A stretch of 41,079 nucleotides of DNA from JAAZNV01 sp035358315. Its GTDB lineage: Bacteria > Patescibacteriota > WWE3 > UBA101185 > UBA10185. The position numbers were made by a program, and so were the translations under genes. This document shows, in pieces, positions 15,190 through 23,872 of the stretch. The stretch is from positions 1 through 41,079 of the forward strand of contig DAOPPB010000005.1 of the NCBI GenBank assembly GCA_035358315.1. The letters are read 5' to 3'. A model generated the notes under the pieces. It was not told the DNA's origin. It did no database searches and was given only the letters and a program-made list of their open reading frames with translations. Every line of letters starts with the position of its first letter. Position 1 is the first letter of the stretch.

Positions 15190-17769
15190 ATGAACTCTTA
15201 TCTTTATTTTAATGAGGGAGAGCAACTGGTCAGAAATGAAAATATTAGTTTTTCCGATAATGGCAAAACAATTCTGGAGAAGAGATATTTGAGAAAAAAT
15301 GAATTGGGTGAAATCGAGGAAACTCCTGACCAGATGTTTAGAAGGGTAGCGAATGCAATTGCTCAGCCCGATGAACCGTACCACAATGTAGAGAGAACCT
15401 CCATCGAATTTTATAATTTGATTTCTTCAAAAAAATTTTTTCCGAATTCTCCAACTTTTACGGGGGCAGGGACTCCGATAGGTCAACTGGCAGCATGCTT
15501 TGTTTTGCCTGTTGCTGATGATTTAGGAAAACAAAGTGATGGTATTTTCCAGACATTAAGAGACGCTGCTTTGATACAGCAATCGGGTGGTGGGAACGGG
15601 TTTTCCTTTTCGAGACTCAGGGCAAAAGGATCCAGAATTTCCACGAGCAACGGGTTATCCACCGGACCTGTAGGTTTTATGGAGGCTTACGACGCCGCCT
15701 TCGGAGTAATAGCTCAGGGAGGAGTTAGAAAAGGAGCTAACATGGGAATTTTGCGGGTAGATCACCCCGATATAAGAGAATTCATAACCTGCAAATCGGT
15801 AGAGGGAAGACTTTCCAATTTCAATATCTCTGTAGCTTTGACCGATAAATTTTTGGAAGCTGTTGAAAAAGATGAAACATACGAGCTTGTAGATCCACAT
15901 ACAAAAAAAGTTGTAGAAGCTCCAAGAGCCAAGGAAATATTTAACCTTATTGTAGAAAATGCTTACAGAAACGGAGAACCGGGAGTCCTCTTTATTGATA
16001 CTGCAAATAGAAGCAATCCCGTGCCTCATTTATACGAATTGGAGGCAACTAATCCCTGTGGAGAGCAGTGGTTAGGTCCTTATGAAAGTTGCTGTCTTGG
16101 ATCTATAAATTTGCTGGAGCATATAAATAAGGATGGAAAATTGGATTGGGAAGATTTAAGAAAAACTATTATCTTGGCTGTTAGATTTTTGGATAACGTG
16201 GTTACAGCCAACAAATATGTTCCCGCAGTGCCTCAATTAAAAGAAGCCGCTCTTACGAACAGAAGAATCGGGTTGGGAATAATGGGGTTGGCTGACGTTT
16301 TTTATGCTCTCGGAGTAAGATATGGCAGTGAAAAAGCTCAGGATCTTGCAGGTCAGATAATGGAGTTTATTCGTTTTTATGCAATGAAAACTTCCATAGA
16401 ACTTGCCCGCGAAAGAGGACCATTTCCAGGTATTAAGGGTAGCGTATTTGATCCTTCAAATGTTACGTGGCGATCTCCCAAGCCGTTGAAAGACTTTTTC
16501 TGTGATTGGGAAAAACCTTTTATTGATTGGGGCGAAATTTTAAATGGCATAAGACTTTATGGAATACGTAATGCGGCCGTAACCACAGTTGCTCCTACAG
16601 GAACTATTTCTACTGTGGCCGGAGTTGAAGGATACGGATGCGAACCCGTTTTTGCTCTCGCTTATTATAGAAATGTTTATCAAGCTGCCGGAGATGCAGA
16701 AAAAATGACTCTAACGTATGTAAGTCCGTCTTTTCAAAAGGCTTTGAACGGATTAGATATAAACGAGGAGAGAAAAAAGGAGATAATAGATGAAATTATT
16801 AAAAGCGGGAGCTGCCAAAATATAAGGGATATACCCGAATATATTAAGAATACTTTTGTTGTTTCCTCTGATGTTACGCCGGAGGAGCACATTTATATGC
16901 AGGCATCCTTGCAAAGATTTGTTGATAATTCGATTTCAAAGACATGTAATCTCCCTCCTACTGCCACTCCTGGCGACGTTGAAAAAATATACATGCTGGG
17001 GTGGAAATTGGGTTGCAAAGGATTAACGGTTTATGTATCCGGGAGCAGAGAAGAGGAGGTTTTGGAAACAAAGAGCAAAAAAGAAAGTTTATCTTCATCG
17101 GGAAAAACAACCGACCATGATATTAATTCACAGACTGCACAAGAAGAAATTTCCGGGAAAGAAGATAAAAGTAATTTTGATTATGGATCGGAGGCCAAAC
17201 TCGGGAGGCCGTATAGGTTGGAGGGTGCGACTTATAGTGTAAAAACTCCTCAGGGGAAAGCCTTCATTACTGTCAACAAGGATTCTTCCGGCAGACCTTT
17301 CGAGATTTTTATAAATGTTGGAAAGGCCGGTACCGATGTTGCCGCCTTATCAGAAGGAGTGGGAAGATTAGTAAGCGGGTGGCTTAGGGTTCCCGGTTCG
17401 TCAGAAAGTACTGTAACGGAGATAATCTCCCAGCTATCGGGTATAGGGGGAAGCAGATCGGTGGGTTTCGGGAAAAACAGAGTAAGTTCAATTCCCGATG
17501 CCGTAGCAAAGGTATTGGCGGAAGAATTCGGATATTCCCTTCCCAAGAACCTACCAAACGGTAACGGGAGCAATGGTTTAGCAGAAAATACACCGATGAA
17601 TTCTGCTTCTGAAATTAAAGAGGATTATCCGGACGATAAATACACCGAACAAGGTTTTTCCACCAGTATTATGGGGAATGTTGATTTTTGCCCGGATTGC
17701 GGAAATTACTCTTTTGTAAAAGAAGAGGGATGCGCCAAGTGTTATTTGTGCGGGTATTCTGTTTGCTGA
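15190..17769 (+). CDS. nrdJ: Adenosylcobalamin-dependent (class II) ribonucleotide reductase
   Basis: This 859-residue enzyme reduces ribonucleotides to deoxyribonucleotides using a radical from adenosylcobalamin and needs no oxygen. Readable landmarks are the redox Cys103 in GQLAACFVLPV, the NPCGE motif 288-292 with the thiyl Cys290 and Glu292, and the second redox cysteine at 301/302 in ESCCLGSINL. APTGTISTVAGVEGYGCEP follows near 479. A TSCPD-type domain spans roughly 675-790 (EIFINVGKAGTDVAALSEGV). The tail is a cysteine-rich zinc-ribbon-like segment with Cys 834, 837, 848, 851, 854 and 859. No N-terminal ATP-cone is recognisable. The next gene makes the cofactor. Confidence 0.95.
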   Translation: MNSYLYFNEGEQLVRNENISFSDNGKTILEKRYLRKNELGEIEETPDQMFRRVANAIAQPDEPYHNVERTSIEFYNLISSKKFFPNSPTFTGAGTPIGQLAACFVLPVADDLGKQSDGIFQTLRDAALIQQSGGGNGFSFSRLRAKGSRISTSNGLSTGPVGFMEAYDAAFGVIAQGGVRKGANMGILRVDHPDIREFITCKSVEGRLSNFNISVALTDKFLEAVEKDETYELVDPHTKKVVEAPRAKEIFNLIVENAYRNGEPGVLFIDTANRSNPVPHLYELEATNPCGEQWLGPYESCCLGSINLLEHINKDGKLDWEDLRKTIILAVRFLDNVVTANKYVPAVPQLKEAALTNRRIGLGIMGLADVFYALGVRYGSEKAQDLAGQIMEFIRFYAMKTSIELARERGPFPGIKGSVFDPSNVTWRSPKPLKDFFCDWEKPFIDWGEILNGIRLYGIRNAAVTTVAPTGTISTVAGVEGYGCEPVFALAYYRNVYQAAGDAEKMTLTYVSPSFQKALNGLDINEERKKEIIDEIIKSGSCQNIRDIPEYIKNTFVVSSDVTPEEHIYMQASLQRFVDNSISKTCNLPPTATPGDVEKIYMLGWKLGCKGLTVYVSGSREEEVLETKSKKESLSSSGKTTDHDINSQTAQEEISGKEDKSNFDYGSEAKLGRPYRLEGATYSVKTPQGKAFITVNKDSSGRPFEIFINVGKAGTDVAALSEGVGRLVSGWLRVPGSSESTVTEIISQLSGIGGSRSVGFGKNRVSSIPDAVAKVLAEEFGYSLPKNLPNGNGSNGLAENTPMNSASEIKEDYPDDKYTEQGFSTSIMGNVDFCPDCGNYSFVKEEGCAKCYLCGYSVC

Positions 17770-17796
17770 ATTTGCCGGGCTTACTTCGATTTATAA

Positions 17797-17824
17797 TTGA
17801 CTGCTTTCCGATTTGAGGTATATT
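17797..17824 (+). promoter_or_regulatory. Promoter of the adenosyltransferase gene
   Basis: TTGACT (17797-17802), a 16-base spacer and TATATT (17819-17824) predict a start near 17831. This leaves about a 16-base leader before the ATG at 17847, with no Shine-Dalgarno. The gene may thus be transcribed independently of nrdJ. Confidence 0.5.
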
Positions 17825-17846
17825 TGTGTCAATCTGCCTCTAAAGT

Positions 17847-18395
17847 ATGAATAAAATATACACAGGAAACGGAGACTTCGGATTTACCTCTCTGCCGAAG
17901 ATGCATAAAAAAATATCTAAAACCGAATTTGTATTTGAAATTTTAGGAACCTTTGATGAGTTGGAAGTTTGTCTCGGATTTCTTCATTCCGCCCAGTTAG
18001 GTGAAGTAAGGAAAATGGCAGTTGAAGTTCAAAAAGACCTTTTAAGCTTAGGTTCGATTATTTCTTCCGGAGAAAAGATTTCACGTGATGCAAATGAAAA
18101 ATGGGAAAAAAGGATAAAAGAATTGGAGGAAATGATAGACTATTTTGAAGCAAAAAATGACCCCATTAAAAATTTTGTTCTTCCTGGCGGGTGCAGAGAA
18201 AGCAGTTTTCTTCATCTTGCAAGAGTTACTTGCAGAAAACTTGAGAGAATGGTTTTTTCATATTTAAAAAAGAACAAAGATAAGGCTTTCATAGGAAAGT
18301 ACCTTAATCGTCTTTCCGATCTTCTCTTTGTGATGTCCAGATATTCCAACAAAAGACTTGGATTTGAGGATAAAATCTGGAACAATAAGGAATAG
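17847..18395 (+). CDS. PduO-type ATP:cob(I)alamin adenosyltransferase
   Basis: This enzyme transfers the adenosyl group of ATP to cob(I)alamin, giving adenosylcobalamin, the cofactor of the reductase encoded just upstream. The 182-residue protein keeps the PduO/MMAB pattern: N-terminal KIYTGNGDFGFTSL (family IYTRTGDxGxT), FDELEVCLGFLHSA (family VDELN), FVLPGGCRESSFLHLARVTCRKLER (helical core with the Arg pair) and YLNRLSDLLFVMSRY near the end. The TRTGD arginine is Asn here. No cobalamin biosynthesis genes are in the window, so B12 or cobamides are probably scavenged. The stop overlaps the GTG of the small downstream ORF. Confidence 0.88.
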   Translation: MNKIYTGNGDFGFTSLPKMHKKISKTEFVFEILGTFDELEVCLGFLHSAQLGEVRKMAVEVQKDLLSLGSIISSGEKISRDANEKWEKRIKELEEMIDYFEAKNDPIKNFVLPGGCRESSFLHLARVTCRKLERMVFSYLKKNKDKAFIGKYLNRLSDLLFVMSRYSNKRLGFEDKIWNNKE

Positions 18396-18544
18396 TGAAA
18401 AAATACTATTTTCTTCTATCTTTAATACTTCTCATGCTGATATTCTTAATATCGGTTTTGTTTGTAAATGCCAGAGATACCGATAAATTGCTTAGTGAGG
18501 AAAAATATAGCTCCGGGGAGAATTTAAATATAATAACTTATTAA
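18395..18544 (+). CDS. 49-residue single-pass membrane peptide
   Basis: A GTG at 18395 overlaps the TAG of the adenosyltransferase gene (TAGTG), the usual sign of coupled translation. The 49 codons give a basic start (MKKYYF), one membrane helix (about 5-24, rich in Leu and Ile) and a polar tail of 25 residues with NARDTDKLLSEEKY. I recognise no family. It could be a small accessory membrane peptide or an exported peptide with an uncleaved signal. The tight overlap, the helix and the lack of another gene in the gap before ileS support it; the short length keeps confidence moderate. Confidence 0.5.
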   Translation: MKKYYFLLSLILLMLIFLISVLFVNARDTDKLLSEEKYSSGENLNIITY

Positions 18545-18551
18545 ATTTTTA

Positions 18552-18560
18552 TGTTATTCT
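18552..18560 (+). promoter_or_regulatory. ileS extended -10 element, leaderless
   Basis: TGt-TATTCT ends 7 bases before the ileS ATG at 18568, placing +1 at the start codon. There is no Shine-Dalgarno. The -35 is weak. Confidence 0.45.
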
Positions 18561-18567
18561 GTTTCCG

Positions 18568-21453
18568 ATGACGTTTAAATTACCTGAGAAAAAAACAATA
18601 CCTGAATTCGAGTCCGATGTGCTGAATTTTTGGAAGAAAAATAATGTTTTTGAAAAATCCGTGGAAAAAAATCCGGAAGATAACCTCTATGTTTTTTATG
18701 ACGGTCCTCCGTTTGTTTCCGGCCTTCCGCACTATGGGCATCTTTTAGTTTCCATTGCAAAAGACGTTATTCCCAGATTCTGGACTATGAGAGGAAAAAG
18801 GGTCGAAAGGGTCTGGGGCTGGGACGCTCATGGATTAACAGTGGAAAATAAAGTTCAGGAAAAGCTGGGGATTAAAAACAGAAGAGATATTGAAGGGTAC
18901 GGTTTGGATAAATTTACACAGGCTTGCTATGAATATACATCCAAAACCTCGGCTGAATGGGAATGGTATATAGATAGAGTCGGAAGATGGGTAGATTTTA
19001 ATAATCCTTATCGTACTACGGATCAGAAATATATGGAAAGTGTAATGTGGGCTTTTAAGCAAATATATGATAAAGATCTAATTTATGAGGGTATCAGAAC
19101 TTCTCTTTTTTGTCCGACTTGCGGAACCCCTGTTTCTGATTTTGAAATATCTATGGATAACTCATACCGCGAAGAAGAAGATCCATCAATAACGGTAAAA
19201 TTTAAAGTAATTTCGGATGGAAAATTTAACGGGCAGTATCTTTTGGCATGGACGACTACTCCATGGACTTTACCTTCCAACCGGGCTTTAGTGGTGAATG
19301 ATAAAGAAACTTATGTTTCCGTTGAATATGAAAAGGAGTTGTATATTCTGGCAAAAAAGAGATTGGATTTTGTTTTCTCCGGTAAAAACTACAAGATAAA
19401 AGAAGAATTTAGCGGTGCAGATATAGTAGGGTTGGACTACGAGCCTTTGTTTAAGTTTTTTTCTTCAAAAGAAGGGGAGTTTAAGGTTTATTCGTACGAG
19501 AGCATGGTCACCATGGATGAAGGAACGGGGATTGTACACAGCGCTCCGGGCTTTGGAGAAATAGATACAGAGATGGGAAAGAATTACAACCTTACCCTTA
19601 TGATGACTTTGGACGATGAATGTAAGTTCTTACCGGGGACAAATGAGAAAAATCCGTATGAGGGTATGTTTTACCTGGAAGCAAATCCTCTCATTTTGGA
19701 GGATCTTTCCGGTCGAGGGCTTTTGTTGAAAAACGAGAAAACAGCCCATAGGGTTCCTTATCATGACAGGTGTAATACACTCCTGGTTCAAAAAGCGCAA
19801 AAAGCCTGGTTTATTGATATCCAAAAGATTAAAGGAGATTTAATAAAGAATAATCAGGATATAAACTGGATTCCTGAGTACGTTAAAAATGGTATTTTTG
19901 AAAAAACCATTGAACAAGCTCCTGATTGGTGTATTTCCAGAAATAGATTTTGGGCCACACCTATGCCTGTGTGGGAATCTGCTGATGGTGATAGATTAGT
20001 TTTTTCTTCCATCAAGGAAATAGAAGATATGTCGGGGCAGAAAGTTAAAGATCTCCATAGGCCTTATATTGATGAAATTGTAATAAAAAAAGATGGCAAG
20101 GAGTATAGAAGAAGGTCGGAAGTTTTGGATTCATGGATGGAAGCAGGATCTATGTCTTTTGCCCAGATTCACTATCCTTTTGAAAATCAGGAGAAATTTG
20201 AAAAAAATTATCCCGGAGATTTTATTGTTGAATATAAAGGACAGGTAAGAGCATGGTTTCAGAGAATGCACATCATTTCTACTTTGCTTTTTAATTCCCG
20301 TTGTTTTAACAATGTAATTGTAACCGGAGTTCTTGCCGGAACCGACGGAAGGAAGATGAGTAAAACGTATAAAAATTATCCCGATTCAAAAGATGTGCTA
20401 AACAAATACGGGGGAGATGCGTTGAGACTTTATTTTATGGGATCCCCATTAATGTTAGGGGAAAACACGAACTTTGACGAATCGGAACTGAAAAACAAAT
20501 TGAGAAACGTATTAAATCCCCTTTGGAACTCGGCTGTATTTTTCCTGACTTATGCCCAGGTAAATAACTGGAACGAACAATATGCAGTTAAATCCAATAA
20601 CGTTCTTGATAAGTGGATTCTGATAAGATTAAACTGGGTTATTAAGGAAATTTCCGATAGCCTGTCTTCTTATAACATACCTCCTGCAGTAAAATCCCTG
20701 GAAGAATTTGTGGACGATTTGTCCCGTTGGTATGTCAGAAGATCGCGGGACAGAATTTCCCATGGCGATAACGAGGCTTTATCAACTTTGTATAAAGTTT
20801 TGTTTGAATTTTCAAAAGCTTCGGCTCCGATAATTCCTTTTATGTCTGAAAATGTATACAGATCGCTGATAAAGGGCGGAGAAACTGATTCCAAATCAGT
20901 TCATCTGTGCGATTATCCTGTTTTTGAGGAACAACTTTTCTCCGATTCGGAAGATATATTGAAAAATATGAAAAAAGCCCGTGAAATTTCCAGTCAGATT
21001 CTTTCCATAAGAGTAGAAAAAGGAATACCCGTAAGGCAGGTGCTGAATTCCGCCAAAATATCAAAAAAAGATGATGTTCCGGAAGAATACAAAAAATTGA
21101 TTTTGGAGGAAGTTAACGTGAAAAGTATTGAGGCTGCTGATTTAACTGAAGAGAAAGGACCCTTAAATATACAGGTCTCAGAATCTGTAAAAGTAACTGA
21201 AAATATTAACGTTGAACTTGATACCGAAATTACGCCCGAGCTTGAAAAGGAAGGTAGATTGAGGGAATTTATACGGGAAGTTCAGGATCTTAGAAAGGAA
21301 GCGGGTCTTTCGGTTTCTGATGAGATAGTTTTGACTTATAAAAAAGATTCCGATTTAGAAGAGATTGTAAGTATTTTTAAAGACAAAATAAAAAGTAAAC
21401 TTTTGGCGAGAGAAATAATTGCGGGTGAGGAAACGAGAATAGATAGGATATAA
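18568..21453 (+). CDS. ileS: Isoleucyl-tRNA synthetase (IleS2-like)
   Basis: This class Ia synthetase charges tRNA-Ile. In 961 residues it shows GPPFVSGLPHYGH with the HIGH motif as HYGH (55-58), the CP1 editing domain (TTPWTLPSNRALVV near 231), ISRNRFWATPMPVW near 456 and KMSKT at 596-600. An anticodon-binding domain and a C-terminal extension with LRKEAGLSVSDEI follow. The GLPHYGH form and the W-rich ISRNRFWA block are typical of the eukaryote-like IleS2 group, some members of which resist mupirocin. Resistance is inference only. A Cys pair (CPTC) lies near 188. Confidence 0.96.
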   Translation: MTFKLPEKKTIPEFESDVLNFWKKNNVFEKSVEKNPEDNLYVFYDGPPFVSGLPHYGHLLVSIAKDVIPRFWTMRGKRVERVWGWDAHGLTVENKVQEKLGIKNRRDIEGYGLDKFTQACYEYTSKTSAEWEWYIDRVGRWVDFNNPYRTTDQKYMESVMWAFKQIYDKDLIYEGIRTSLFCPTCGTPVSDFEISMDNSYREEEDPSITVKFKVISDGKFNGQYLLAWTTTPWTLPSNRALVVNDKETYVSVEYEKELYILAKKRLDFVFSGKNYKIKEEFSGADIVGLDYEPLFKFFSSKEGEFKVYSYESMVTMDEGTGIVHSAPGFGEIDTEMGKNYNLTLMMTLDDECKFLPGTNEKNPYEGMFYLEANPLILEDLSGRGLLLKNEKTAHRVPYHDRCNTLLVQKAQKAWFIDIQKIKGDLIKNNQDINWIPEYVKNGIFEKTIEQAPDWCISRNRFWATPMPVWESADGDRLVFSSIKEIEDMSGQKVKDLHRPYIDEIVIKKDGKEYRRRSEVLDSWMEAGSMSFAQIHYPFENQEKFEKNYPGDFIVEYKGQVRAWFQRMHIISTLLFNSRCFNNVIVTGVLAGTDGRKMSKTYKNYPDSKDVLNKYGGDALRLYFMGSPLMLGENTNFDESELKNKLRNVLNPLWNSAVFFLTYAQVNNWNEQYAVKSNNVLDKWILIRLNWVIKEISDSLSSYNIPPAVKSLEEFVDDLSRWYVRRSRDRISHGDNEALSTLYKVLFEFSKASAPIIPFMSENVYRSLIKGGETDSKSVHLCDYPVFEEQLFSDSEDILKNMKKAREISSQILSIRVEKGIPVRQVLNSAKISKKDDVPEEYKKLILEEVNVKSIEAADLTEEKGPLNIQVSESVKVTENINVELDTEITPELEKEGRLREFIREVQDLRKEAGLSVSDEIVLTYKKDSDLEEIVSIFKDKIKSKLLAREIIAGEETRIDRI

Positions 21454-21456
21454 TTA

Positions 21457-21465
21457 TGGTATATT
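21457..21465 (+). promoter_or_regulatory. Extended -10 element of the PilM-like gene, leaderless
   Basis: TGg-TATATT ends 6 bases before the ATG at 21472. An alternative TATAAT lies at 21449-21454 inside the end of ileS and would give a leader of about 11 bases. Confidence 0.4.
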
Positions 21466-21471
21466 TAATCA

Positions 21472-22899
21472 ATGCAGGATTTAATTATCTCTATTAATAA
21501 CAATATTCTCAGAGTTTCAACCATTGATAAGGAGGCGGTTCTTAAAAGTGCCATGGTTGATATTCCGAAAGAAATTGTTGACGACTCAAAAATACTGGAT
21601 ACAAAGGGTTTAGCTTCTATTATTGAGGGTTTGGTTTCCACTTTAACGCCCCTGAAAAAAAATAAGCTGAGGTTGGATTTTATTATGGAGCCGCAGGATG
21701 TTTTTCTGAGATTTGTTACGGTTTCAAAAGGAGAAAATAATATTGACGAACAGATAATTTCCGAAATCAAAACAAAAGAGCCGGATCTGCCGTTGGATAA
21801 TTTATATTTTTCATATAAGAAATTAGTCCCTTTCGTTTACCAATTTGTCGGAGTTGAGAAGAGTGTATTGAATAGTTTTTTGGAAGTGTCTAACATCTTA
21901 GATATTAGTCTGAGAGGTATAATACCCTGGGTTTTGGCTCTTCCGAAATATGAAGGTATAAATGATCCTGCAGTTTTTGTGGCCGAAGTAGATGGGGATC
22001 AGGTAATCGCACTTTCCGAGCTGAACGGTATATTTTTTTCCGGAGTCTATGAGAACAAAAGCAAGAAAACGTCAGAAGAATTATCAGCTCTGGTGAAAGA
22101 TTTGTCATTTTATAAAAAATCCAGTCCTATTAAGTGTGTTTTCACTTTTAATTGCGACTCGTTTGAAATTCCCGGATATGAGGTGAAGCCTATAACAAGC
22201 CCGAATTTCAGTGATGGCTCCCAGGCTCCGGCGGGAATGGAGATAAATACCATTATCAATTTTCTTATAGATTCCGACCCGTTGATTTTGGAGAGTCAGT
22301 TAAATCTTCTTAATTTGTTGCCCCTGCCAGTCGAAGTGAAAAAAAGTCCGGCTTTAGTAGTTGTAGGTTCAGTCGTTGGCGTCCTATTGTTGGTGGTGGG
22401 CGCTTATTTTGGTATCAGAAACTTTAAGGGAGAAAAATCTGTTGATACTCAGATGGCACAGACGGGTCAAAGTCAGGAAAATGCGCAGGTTCTAAGTCAG
22501 TCCGTTGAAAATGAGCAATCTGAAAATGGTAGTGGAGCGTCCGAAAGTGACGGGAAAAATGGAGGGACCGACAGCGGTGCCGAAACTGATCCGAACGCAA
22601 AAGTGCAAAAAGGGAATCTAAAAATCAGACTTGAAAACGGTGCGGGAATAAATGGTTTAGCAGCAAGGACAAAGGTTTTTTTGGAAGATTTTGGCTATAC
22701 GGTTCTTACGATAGATACCGCGAACACAAAAACTGACTCTACTGTTTTGCAATTTAAAAAGAGTGCCGCAGAAACCTATAAAGATATGATCACAGAGGAT
22801 ATGAAAAGTAAATTTCCCGACATAGAGGTGAAAGACGATCTTCCTGATGACAGTGATTATGATTTGCTAATAATATTGGGTGCAAGTTCCCAGCTCTAA
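21472..22899 (+). CDS. PilM/GspL-like protein fused to a LytR_C domain
   Basis: This 475-residue bitopic protein has three parts. Residues 1 to about 285 look like an actin/RNase H-fold PilM or GspL-type domain (start LIISINNNILRVSTID, then EQIISEIKTKEPDLPLDNLYFSY). Residues about 293-316 form one membrane helix (SPALVVVGSVVGVLLLVVGA). A polar Ser/Glu/Gln/Gly linker runs from about 320 to 378. Residues about 381-475 resemble the LytR/CpsA/Psr C-terminal domain (LKIRLENGAGINGLAART, then YDLLIILGA near the end). PilM-type domains act inside the cell in pilus or secretion platforms, and LytR_C domains usually lie outside. The protein could link an inner platform to the wall. Domain calls are by eye. 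No other pilus gene is nearby. Confidence 0.7.
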   Translation: MQDLIISINNNILRVSTIDKEAVLKSAMVDIPKEIVDDSKILDTKGLASIIEGLVSTLTPLKKNKLRLDFIMEPQDVFLRFVTVSKGENNIDEQIISEIKTKEPDLPLDNLYFSYKKLVPFVYQFVGVEKSVLNSFLEVSNILDISLRGIIPWVLALPKYEGINDPAVFVAEVDGDQVIALSELNGIFFSGVYENKSKKTSEELSALVKDLSFYKKSSPIKCVFTFNCDSFEIPGYEVKPITSPNFSDGSQAPAGMEINTIINFLIDSDPLILESQLNLLNLLPLPVEVKKSPALVVVGSVVGVLLLVVGAYFGIRNFKGEKSVDTQMAQTGQSQENAQVLSQSVENEQSENGSGASESDGKNGGTDSGAETDPNAKVQKGNLKIRLENGAGINGLAARTKVFLEDFGYTVLTIDTANTKTDSTVLQFKKSAAETYKDMITEDMKSKFPDIEVKDDLPDDSDYDLLIILGASSQL

Positions 22900-22910
22900 G
22901 CTGCGGGCTA

Positions 22911-22939
22911 TTGCTCAATTTTCAGTATTAGTGTAATAT
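22911..22939 (+). promoter_or_regulatory. rplU promoter
   Basis: TTGCTC (22911-22916), a 17-base spacer and TAATAT (22934-22939) predict +1 near 22946. That lies downstream of the ATG at 22944 and so points to the ATG at 22953 as the real rplU start. Confidence 0.5.
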
Positions 22940-22952
22940 CCTTATGTTTAAT

Positions 22953-23480
22953 ATGGAAAAATATGCAGCAATAAAATTAGGTTCAAAGCAATACCTTGTT
23001 CACGAAGGGGATGTTATTGAGTTGGAAAGACAAAAGAATCCTGTTAAGGCGGAGGTTTTATTTTATGCCGATGATACTGATATTGTTGTCGGAGAACCTT
23101 ACGCTTCTGGAATTTCTATTAAAATTTCGGTTTTAGAGGAGAAACTTGGGAAAAAGGTAAGAGTTGCTAGATTTAAGAAAAAGTCACGGTACGAGAAGGT
23201 CAAGGGTCATAGACAGCCTATGAGTGTTGTAAAGGTGGATACGATTGAAAACGCTAATAAGAAGGTTAGAAAAAGCGAAAAAGAAGTCGAAGAGGTTGTT
23301 GAAGCTGAAAAGAAGACTGTAGAGAGAAAAGTTAACAAAAAACCAGTACCAACGAAGCCAAAAAAAGAAGCAAAGAAAGAGGTTGTGAAGGAAAAAAGTG
23401 TCCAGAAAAAGCCGGTTAAAGAAGTTGCAGTCAAAAGTGTCAGCAAAAAATCAGGTAAAAATTTGAAGAAGGGGAAATAA
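22953..23480 (+). CDS. rplU: 50S ribosomal protein L21 with basic C-terminal tail
   Basis: L21 binds 23S rRNA in the large subunit. Residues 1 to about 95 hold the family core: MEKYAAIKLGSKQYLVHEGD, KVRVARFKKKSRYEKVKGHRQP and VVKVDTI. The remaining 80 or so residues are a low-complexity tail of Lys, Val, Glu and Pro (KKPVPTKPKKEAKKE and similar). Normal L21 is about 103 residues, so this is a substantial extension. The start at 22953 is preferred over 22944 because the predicted transcription start falls between them and the family N-terminus fits. rpmA follows after 4 bases, the conserved order. Confidence 0.93.
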   Translation: MEKYAAIKLGSKQYLVHEGDVIELERQKNPVKAEVLFYADDTDIVVGEPYASGISIKISVLEEKLGKKVRVARFKKKSRYEKVKGHRQPMSVVKVDTIENANKKVRKSEKEVEEVVEAEKKTVERKVNKKPVPTKPKKEAKKEVVKEKSVQKKPVKEVAVKSVSKKSGKNLKKGK

Positions 23481-23484
23481 GAAT

Positions 23485-23820
23485 ATGGCGCATACAAAAG
23501 CTGGAGGTTCCAAGGCAGTTCAGGGAGGTAACGTTTCGGGAAAAAGACTCGGAGTTAAGGTTTACGGTGGTTCTCCCGTTAAGAGAAGTCAGATAATTGT
23601 AAGACAGCGAGGAAGGGAAATACTTCCCGGTGATAATGTATATATGGGAAGGGATTTTACTTTGCATTCCAGGGTTGACGGAGTAGTAGAATTTTCCTGG
23701 GAAAACAGAAAAAAGAAAAGGGTAGACGTAATAGCAGTGGAAGGGTCTGAAAAGAAATTGGGAGTAAGTAAAAAGGAAAAGACAAAAGCTCCGAAAGAAA
23801 AGGTAAAGATTAAAAAGTAA
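23485..23820 (+). CDS. rpmA: 50S ribosomal protein L27
   Basis: L27 sits near the peptidyl transferase centre, with its N-terminus reaching toward the P-site tRNA. The 111 residues begin MAHTKAGGSKAVQGGNVSGK and carry GVKVYGGSPVKRSQIIVRQRG and GDNVYMGRDFTLHS, all typical. No cleavable N-terminal extension of the Firmicutes type is present. About 25 residues of Lys-rich tail exceed the usual 85-90 length, matching the tail on L21. It is transcribed with rplU, and the next gene, lepB, converges on it. Confidence 0.96.
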   Translation: MAHTKAGGSKAVQGGNVSGKRLGVKVYGGSPVKRSQIIVRQRGREILPGDNVYMGRDFTLHSRVDGVVEFSWENRKKKRVDVIAVEGSEKKLGVSKKEKTKAPKEKVKIKK

Positions 23821-23872
23821 CGATCTAGACAGTTATCATTTTTTTAACGATTCTTTAAAAATCCCGTTATTA

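Noticed and set aside
23821..23872. Terminator between rpmA and lepB
   Set aside because: Only a weak AACG/CGTT pairing is visible and no proper T tract follows it.
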